DNA from: JAIQFF01 sp963725615
GTDB lineage: Bacteria; Acidobacteriota; Terriglobia; Terriglobales; Acidobacteriaceae
Assembly: GCA_963725615.1 (NCBI GenBank)
Contig: CAVRZO010000001.1
Coordinates: 434,001 to 498,000 of the forward strand
Length of the DNA: 64,000 bases
Reading direction: 5' to 3'
This document shows, in pieces, positions 59,634 to 64,000 of this stretch. Position 1 is the stretch's first letter. Every line of letters begins with the position of its first letter. The position numbers and the translations under genes are program-made. The notes below the pieces were generated by a model, which was given only the letters and a program-made list of their open reading frames with translations, had not been told where the DNA came from and did no database searches.

Positions 59634-59996
59634 CTAGGTTCCGTAGCTGGCAGCCGCGCCTTCGCGCGAGGAGACGCGATCGCGAATGTCGCGCGCCTTG
59701 CTGGCGATGTTGCTGCGCGTCTCTTCTCCACTGGCGGGAGCCAGCAGCAGACCAACGCCGATGCCGATGCCAAGTCCCAGGAGCGCCGCGGCTGCCGTGC
59801 CCAGAAGATGGCTGTCTTCGCCACGGATCACATCAGTGGCGCGGCTGACCCGGTCGGCCGCCGTCTCATAGGTGTCCTGCGCTTTCGAGCGTAGGTCGTC
59901 CACCGTGCCGCCCATACGATTGCGCCAGGAATCCAACAGGTAGACACCCGTCCCCAGCAGAATATTCAGAAGAACCTTATCTTTGCGCGTTCCCAT
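59634..59996 (-). CDS. YtxH-domain protein
   Basis: 120 residues from the ATG at 59996, with GAAGAGGCA upstream. N-terminal helix KVLLNILLGTGVYLLD, a middle amphipathic region and the YtxH-type glycine zipper GTAAAALLGLGIGIGVGLLLAPASGEETRSNI (about 65-96), then a charged tail. The zipper can insert into or dimerise in membranes. Stress-related in Bacillus; role here unknown. Upstream frame not conserved. Confidence 0.82.
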   Translation of the reverse strand: MGTRKDKVLLNILLGTGVYLLDSWRNRMGGTVDDLRSKAQDTYETAADRVSRATDVIRGEDSHLLGTAAAALLGLGIGIGVGLLLAPASGEETRSNIASKARDIRDRVSSREGAAASYGT

Positions 59997-60232
59997 TGCT
60001 TTGCCTCTTCGTAGAAATAGAGTTGCTGCTATCAAGATGCCAGAGTTTGAGGAGTGGTTGGCAGCCTTTTTTTGCACAGGGCCAAAGCAGCGGGGGGGTG
60101 GAGACACTTTTTGGGAATCTTTGAGAATCGGGCAGCCCGACTGTTGTATAGTTCCGATTGCTTACTTTTACTTTCGTTCGGCACCGAAGGCGGGGAAGCC
60201 GAAAACTTCTGAGGACGACTGGGAGGTCCGGT

Positions 60233-61426
60233 ATGGCGTCGAAGTCGAACAAGACCAGGTGGGTGCTGGCGTTTCTTCTCTGCGTTCCCGGCGTCAGGGC
60301 GCAGACGGCCGCCCCGGCAGCCGCTGCCCCGTCCCAGATCGGATACAAGTCGGCTTCGGATGCCGAGCAGAAGAAGACTCTACTGCTGCGGGACTTCCAT
60401 CCCACCTCGATGCTGCATGCCCCCGCGCACACCGTGCCCAGGGCAAAGTTCTACGTCATCGATGTTCACAATCACACCAACGATGCTCTCGGTATAGATG
60501 AACACATGCCGCCCGAACGCGTGATTGACATCATGAATAAGACCAACGTGAAGACCGTGGTGATACTCACAGGGATGTGGGGCGAGAAGTTGCAGCGCGT
60601 GATCGACGAGATGGTGAAGCCTTATCCCGGCCGGTTCATCGTTTTCGCCCAGATCGACTGGAGCAAAATTGACGACCCTGATTTCGGTCAGGCGATGGTG
60701 CGCCAGATGGATGATGCCGTCGGCCGCGGAGCCCGGGGATTGAAAGTGTTGAAGGATTTGGGGCTGGGTGCGCGCGACAAGGCGGGCAAGCTGATTGCGA
60801 TCGACGATCCTCGCATCGATCCGATTTGGCATGAATGCGGGCGTTTGGGCATTCCGGTCTCAATTCACAGCGGCGATCCCGAGGCTTTCTTTCATCCGAC
60901 CGACGCCACCAACGAACGCTATGAGGAGTTGAACGAACATCCGGACTGGAGTTTTTCCGATCCCCGGTATCCCCGGCTGCAGGAGCTGCTGGAAGCGCGC
61001 AATCGCGTCTTTGCCCGCCACCCGGAGACGCGTTTCGTTTCGCTTCATATGGGCTGGCCTGAAAATCTGGCCTGGGTGTCGCGCATGCTCGATGACCGTC
61101 CCAACGTCATGGTCGAGTTTGGTGCCCGGGAGGCTGAACTGGGACGGCAGCCGCGGCAAACTCGCGAATTCTTCTTGAAGTATCAGGATCGCATCATGTT
61201 CGGCACCGACAACGGAATGGATGAAGCGATGTATCGCAATCACTTCCGCTGGCTTGAAACTGCCGACGAGTCGTTCGATTACTGGGGATATCCGGCGCAA
61301 GGTCGCTGGGAGATTTACGGCCTCGATCTGCCGGATCCGGTCCTGGAAAAAATCTATCACCTGAACGCCGAGAGGATGTTCAGCCGTTCAAGGGCGTGGC
61401 CCAGGGAGAAAATCGATGACAATTAG
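60233..61426 (+). CDS. Secreted amidohydrolase (metal-dependent TIM-barrel hydrolase)
   Basis: 397 residues from ATG 60233, Shine-Dalgarno GGGAGGT about seven bases upstream. Signal peptide RWVLAFLLCVPGVRAQ. Amidohydrolase_2-type barrel: metal motif VIDVHNHTND (H-x-H), the third and fourth ligands in IPVSIHSGDPEAF and FVSLHMGWPENL, and the catalytic Asp in MFGTDNGMDE. YRNHFRWLETADESFDYW is a family-specific tail. Likely reaction: hydrolysis or decarboxylation of a small ring-containing compound in the periplasm. It overlaps the following glycosidase by 11 bp, so the two belong together. Confidence 0.88.
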   Translation: MASKSNKTRWVLAFLLCVPGVRAQTAAPAAAAPSQIGYKSASDAEQKKTLLLRDFHPTSMLHAPAHTVPRAKFYVIDVHNHTNDALGIDEHMPPERVIDIMNKTNVKTVVILTGMWGEKLQRVIDEMVKPYPGRFIVFAQIDWSKIDDPDFGQAMVRQMDDAVGRGARGLKVLKDLGLGARDKAGKLIAIDDPRIDPIWHECGRLGIPVSIHSGDPEAFFHPTDATNERYEELNEHPDWSFSDPRYPRLQELLEARNRVFARHPETRFVSLHMGWPENLAWVSRMLDDRPNVMVEFGAREAELGRQPRQTREFFLKYQDRIMFGTDNGMDEAMYRNHFRWLETADESFDYWGYPAQGRWEIYGLDLPDPVLEKIYHLNAERMFSRSRAWPREKIDDN

Positions 61427-62438
61427 TTTGTTTCGCCGAATCCGTCCGAGGGGCATGGTCCTGGTGCTTGCGGCCCTGGGGTTCGCGAGCGTGAGCTGCA
61501 GCCGTCCACCGGCGAAGACCGAAACCGCGGCGCCGCCCGAACCCTCGCACATCAAAGTAGAAGTAAAGCCGGGCGGGCCGATTGTCCTGACCACGAGTTC
61601 AGCCGCGTTCCAGATACAGCCTTCGGGATACATCCAGGCCGCACTGCTCAAGGGCGATCAGCGGCTTACGCTGGACGAGCCGGGCGCGGGCGGCAGCGAC
61701 GTTCTGCTGCAGAATGGCAAGCCGGTTCAATTCGCGCTGGATCTGAGCGCGGCCAAGGTTCAGGACAGTACTGGAAAGTTGGGCCGGGGCAAGCGACTGG
61801 AAATTCCAGCGCGTACTTCCGATGCTGCAGCTTCCAGCATCCAGCGGACGGTTGAGGTAGAAGTCTACGACGATTTTCCCAACCTGCTGCTCTCGAGCGC
61901 GGAATACAAGAACGCCGGTACGCAAGACATTCATATCGATCGCGTCATCGAGCAGCAACACAAATTCAGCGCCAGCCTCGCGGAAAAGAAGGCGCAGCCT
62001 TATGACATGTGGAGTTTTCACGGGGCGAGTTACGACTGGGGCAAAGACGACGTCATCAAGCTTGGCCGCAACTTCGCTCAACCTAACGCAATGGGCGCAG
62101 TGGTCAAAGGCGGCTACGGCGGTGGTATCCCAGTCGTCGCCTTCTGGACGGGCCAGGTCGGCGAAGCGGTTGGCCACGTGGAAACTCTGCCGCTGACGCT
62201 GTCCCTGCCGGTCAAAGTGGACGCCGATGGCGTCAACGCAGGCGTGGACATCGCCGCTGACACCACACTCAAGCCCGGAGAAACCTATTCCACGCCGCGC
62301 AGTTTTCGTTTCCGTGTACGCGGGCGATTTCTACGAGCCGCTGCACCTGTGGTCGAGCGTGCTGCAGAAAGAAGGATGGGAAATTCCCAAGCCTTCCGGC
62401 GAAGCCTACAACGTGAGCTGGTGCGGCTGGGGTTATGA
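61416..62438 (+). CDS. Alpha-galactosidase-like glycosidase, N-terminal part (frame 1)
   Basis: Lipoprotein signal MVLVLAALGFASVSCS with lipobox (acylated Cys at about 28). The following beta-sandwich (about 50-290) resembles the N-terminal domain of GH36/clan-D alpha-galactosidases. It ends with GETYSTPRSF at about 62304, after which the frame (RFRVRGRFLRAAAPVVERAAERR) is nonsense. The true continuation is in the next frame from about 62300. One base too many in AGTTTTCGTTTCC would explain it; joined, the protein would be about 740 residues. It overlaps the amidohydrolase end by 11 bp. Confidence 0.8.
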   Translation: MTISLFRRIRPRGMVLVLAALGFASVSCSRPPAKTETAAPPEPSHIKVEVKPGGPIVLTTSSAAFQIQPSGYIQAALLKGDQRLTLDEPGAGGSDVLLQNGKPVQFALDLSAAKVQDSTGKLGRGKRLEIPARTSDAAASSIQRTVEVEVYDDFPNLLLSSAEYKNAGTQDIHIDRVIEQQHKFSASLAEKKAQPYDMWSFHGASYDWGKDDVIKLGRNFAQPNAMGAVVKGGYGGGIPVVAFWTGQVGEAVGHVETLPLTLSLPVKVDADGVNAGVDIAADTTLKPGETYSTPRSFRFRVRGRFLRAAAPVVERAAERRMGNSQAFRRSLQRELVRLGL

Positions 62439-63642
62439 ATTCAACGTGACTCCCGCGCAAATGCTGGGTACGGTCCCGAAGCTAAAAGAATTCGGCATCA
62501 AGTGGGCGACGCTCGACGATCGCTGGTTCAACACCTACGGCGACTGGGAGCCGCGCGCCGACACCTTCCCCGGCGACTCCATCAAGAAGATGACCGATGA
62601 CTTTCATAAACAGGGAATCCTGGTGCAGCTCTGGTGGTTGCCCCTGGCTGTGGAAGACGGCCAGGGCAAGTGGGAGTCGCATAAGTACATCGTGTCCAAG
62701 ATAGTGCAGGAGCATCCGGAGTGGCTGCTCCTCAACAAAGATGGAACGCACGGCCGCATCACCCGCGACCTGGCGACGCTGTGTCCGGCCGTGCCCGAGG
62801 TGCAGGCATACTTCAAGAAGTTGACCGAGAAATTTATCGGCGAGTGGGGGTTTGACGGTTCGAAGCTGGACAATATTTACAGCGTGCCCATGTGCTACAA
62901 CCCGGCGCACCATCACAAGTCACCGCAGGATTCGGTCAACGCCATGGCCGATGTCTACAAAACGATCTTCCAGACCAGCCGCGCCCTCAAGCCCGAGAGC
63001 GTGACCCAAAGCTGTCCGTGCGGCACGCCGCCGTCGCTGGCCTGGCTGCCCTTTCTCGACCAGGCCGTGACGGCCGACCCGGTAGGCGCAGTACAGGTGC
63101 GGCGCCGCATCAAGATGTATAAAGCCCTGCTGGGGCCCGAGTCCGCTGTCTATGGCGATCACGTGGAACTCTCCACCATGGATCGCATTGGCAACAAGTG
63201 GCGCGAACACGGCGAAGATTTCGCTTCGACCATCGGTGCCGGAGGAGTTGTCGGAACAAAATTCGTCTGGCCCGATCCCGGTCCAAAGTTCAAGGCCGTG
63301 GCCCTGACCCAGGAAAAAGAAGAGCACTGGAAGAAGTGGATCGATATCTACAATCAGAAGATGCTGTCGAAGGGGAGCTTCCGCAATCTCTATGTCTACG
63401 GGTACGACACGCCGGAAGGTTATGCCATCGAGAAAGACGGAAAGATGTACTACGCCTTCTTCGCGCCTTCGGCGGCATCGTGGAAAGGCGAGCTCGAGCT
63501 GCGCGGCCTCGCACCCGGCAACTATCACGTACGCGACTACGCCGAAGGCAAAGACCTGGGGACGGTAGAGGTCACACAGGGTGCGGCTCCCAAGCTAAGA
63601 ACAGAATTCAAAGATCACCTCCTGCTGGAAGTAGCGCGGTAG
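62227..63642 (+). CDS. Alpha-galactosidase-like glycosidase, catalytic part (frame 2)
   Basis: Glycoside hydrolase clan GH-D barrel; the real homology begins at about 62305 (FVSVYAGDFYEPLHLWSSVL), the 27 codons before are out of phase with the N-terminal domain. Conserved features: SWCGWGYEFNVT and WATLDDRWF in the barrel, LVQLWWLPLAV, GFDGSKLDNIYSV with the nucleophile Asp in the K-x-D context, and YGDHVELSTMD with the candidate acid/base Asp. The C-terminal beta-domain (SKGSFRNLYVYGYDTPEG) is complete. GH27/GH36-type activity on alpha-galactosides is inferred; other GH-D specificities are possible. Confidence 0.82.
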   Translation: MASTQAWTSPLTPHSSPEKPIPRRAVFVSVYAGDFYEPLHLWSSVLQKEGWEIPKPSGEAYNVSWCGWGYEFNVTPAQMLGTVPKLKEFGIKWATLDDRWFNTYGDWEPRADTFPGDSIKKMTDDFHKQGILVQLWWLPLAVEDGQGKWESHKYIVSKIVQEHPEWLLLNKDGTHGRITRDLATLCPAVPEVQAYFKKLTEKFIGEWGFDGSKLDNIYSVPMCYNPAHHHKSPQDSVNAMADVYKTIFQTSRALKPESVTQSCPCGTPPSLAWLPFLDQAVTADPVGAVQVRRRIKMYKALLGPESAVYGDHVELSTMDRIGNKWREHGEDFASTIGAGGVVGTKFVWPDPGPKFKAVALTQEKEEHWKKWIDIYNQKMLSKGSFRNLYVYGYDTPEGYAIEKDGKMYYAFFAPSAASWKGELELRGLAPGNYHVRDYAEGKDLGTVEVTQGAAPKLRTEFKDHLLLEVAR

Positions 63643-63648
63643 AGAGAG

Positions 63649-63785
63649 TGTGTGGGGCGGGCGCCCCCGCCCGCCGCTTTTGACTTAAGCTTCAGATCTC
63701 GACTTACACTGTTCTGGAATCAAACGTCCGGAAAGATTGCAGAGAAAAGTCAAAGGCGGCGGGCGAGGGCGCCCGCCCCACACGC
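63649..63785. repeat. GTGTGGGGCGGGCGCC hairpin repeat
   Basis: GTGTGTGGGGCGGGCGCC and GGGCGCCCGCCCCACACGC are complementary ends; CGCCGCTTTTGACTT and AAGTCAAAGGCGGCG pair inside. A left-arm fragment is at 29351. It lies between the convergent glycosidase and sugar-kinase genes. Confidence 0.88.
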
Positions 63786-63789
63786 GCGG

Positions 63790-64000
63790 TTAGTGCTCCT
63801 GCAAGAACTTCTCGCGATAATCCCTGTCGCGGAAAGCTTCCGTTCCACCCGGTCGCGTCACGGAAAGCGCACCCGCACGGTTGCCGCTGGCCAGGCAGGT
63901 GGGAAGATCGGAGCCGCGAAGATATTCGTGCAGGAACCCGGCGTCGAAGCTGTCCCCCGCTCCAACCGCATCGACCGCCGCGACATTCAGGGAAGGACTG
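63790..64000 (-). CDS. PfkB-family carbohydrate kinase, C-terminal end (partial)
   Basis: The frame enters from the right edge and ends at TAA 63792-63790. The 70 visible residues carry the PfkB signature 2, VDAVGAGDSFDAGFLHEYL, with the catalytic aspartate in GAGDSFDAG, followed by LASGNRAGALSVTRPGGTEAF. PfkB kinases phosphorylate sugars such as ribose, fructose or 2-keto-3-deoxygluconate; here the substrate cannot be seen. Near a galactosidase-like gene, a sugar-utilisation locus is plausible. Confidence 0.9.
   Translation of the reverse strand, partial: SPSLNVAAVDAVGAGDSFDAGFLHEYLRGSDLPTCLASGNRAGALSVTRPGGTEAFRDRDYREKFLQEH

Noticed and set aside
1..64000. tRNA or rRNA genes
   Set aside because: No cloverleaf or rRNA-like stretch was recognised by eye; a covariance search would be needed for certainty.

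Overview
The window looks like a chromosomal segment of an Acidobacteriota bacterium (Koribacter/Terriglobia-like). It is GC-rich and gene-dense. The grounds are an Oar-type TonB-dependent receptor with an N-terminal carboxypeptidase-regulatory domain, three membrane-anchored Ser/Thr kinases, a DUF2934 protein, a SelA-like protein with a twin-arginine signal, and many dispersed hairpin repeats between genes. The assignment is inference from gene content; no rRNA or tRNA gene was seen.

Layout. 1-5.2 kb: asnS, arginase, a convergent acyl-CoA synthetase and a TIG-domain lipoprotein. 5.2-11.3 kb: an HD-GYP fragment, a histidine-rich membrane protein, a large Oar-like receptor and a CsgG-like lipoprotein-type protein. 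11.3-17 kb: ddl, a Ser/Thr kinase and a membrane glycosyltransferase. 17.2-19.1 kb: a SAM-I riboswitch controlling a threonine-synthase-type PLP enzyme and a CysO/ThiS-like sulfur carrier. 19.2-25.7 kb: a SelA-like protein, an aldo/keto reductase, and a TetR-HlyD-ABC-ABC2 efflux operon with its own operator. 26.3-29.2 kb: the DUF177-rpmF-plsX-fabD lipid operon. 29.4-30.1 kb: a vapBC-type toxin-antitoxin pair. 30.1-37.7 kb: a second aldo/keto reductase, a TPR protein, a DksA-type protein and a cytochrome c maturation operon (ccmF, ccmH and two further genes with shared helical motifs).

37.8-46.6 kb: dnaE2 lies downstream of a leuA-ilvB-ilvH-ilvC operon. That operon is preceded by a 38-residue Ile/Val/Leu-rich leader peptide and a Rho-independent terminator, i.e. 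a classical attenuator. 47-52.2 kb: a kinase-TPR protein, a PilZ protein, a STAS protein and a glyoxalase-fold protein. 52.3-55.8 kb: an HtrA/DegP protease and a blaR1-blaI pair; the same palindromic operator lies in front of htrA and blaI. 56-64 kb: a SnoaL-like secreted protein, a kinase with a broken propeller domain, a TauE/SafE permease, a YtxH protein, an amidohydrolase, a frameshifted alpha-galactosidase-type glycosidase and the end of a PfkB sugar kinase.

The most interesting items are four. (1) The SAM-riboswitch, PLP-enzyme and CysO-like unit suggests carrier-protein-dependent homocysteine/methionine synthesis. (2) The leuA attenuator controls a LeuA that lacks its feedback domain. 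(3) Three dispersed repeats are read through in frame inside dnaE2. (4) A shared operator links a periplasmic protease to BlaI/BlaR1 sensing. Several genes carry frameshifts or deletions, so the genome shows active decay, or the assembly has local errors.
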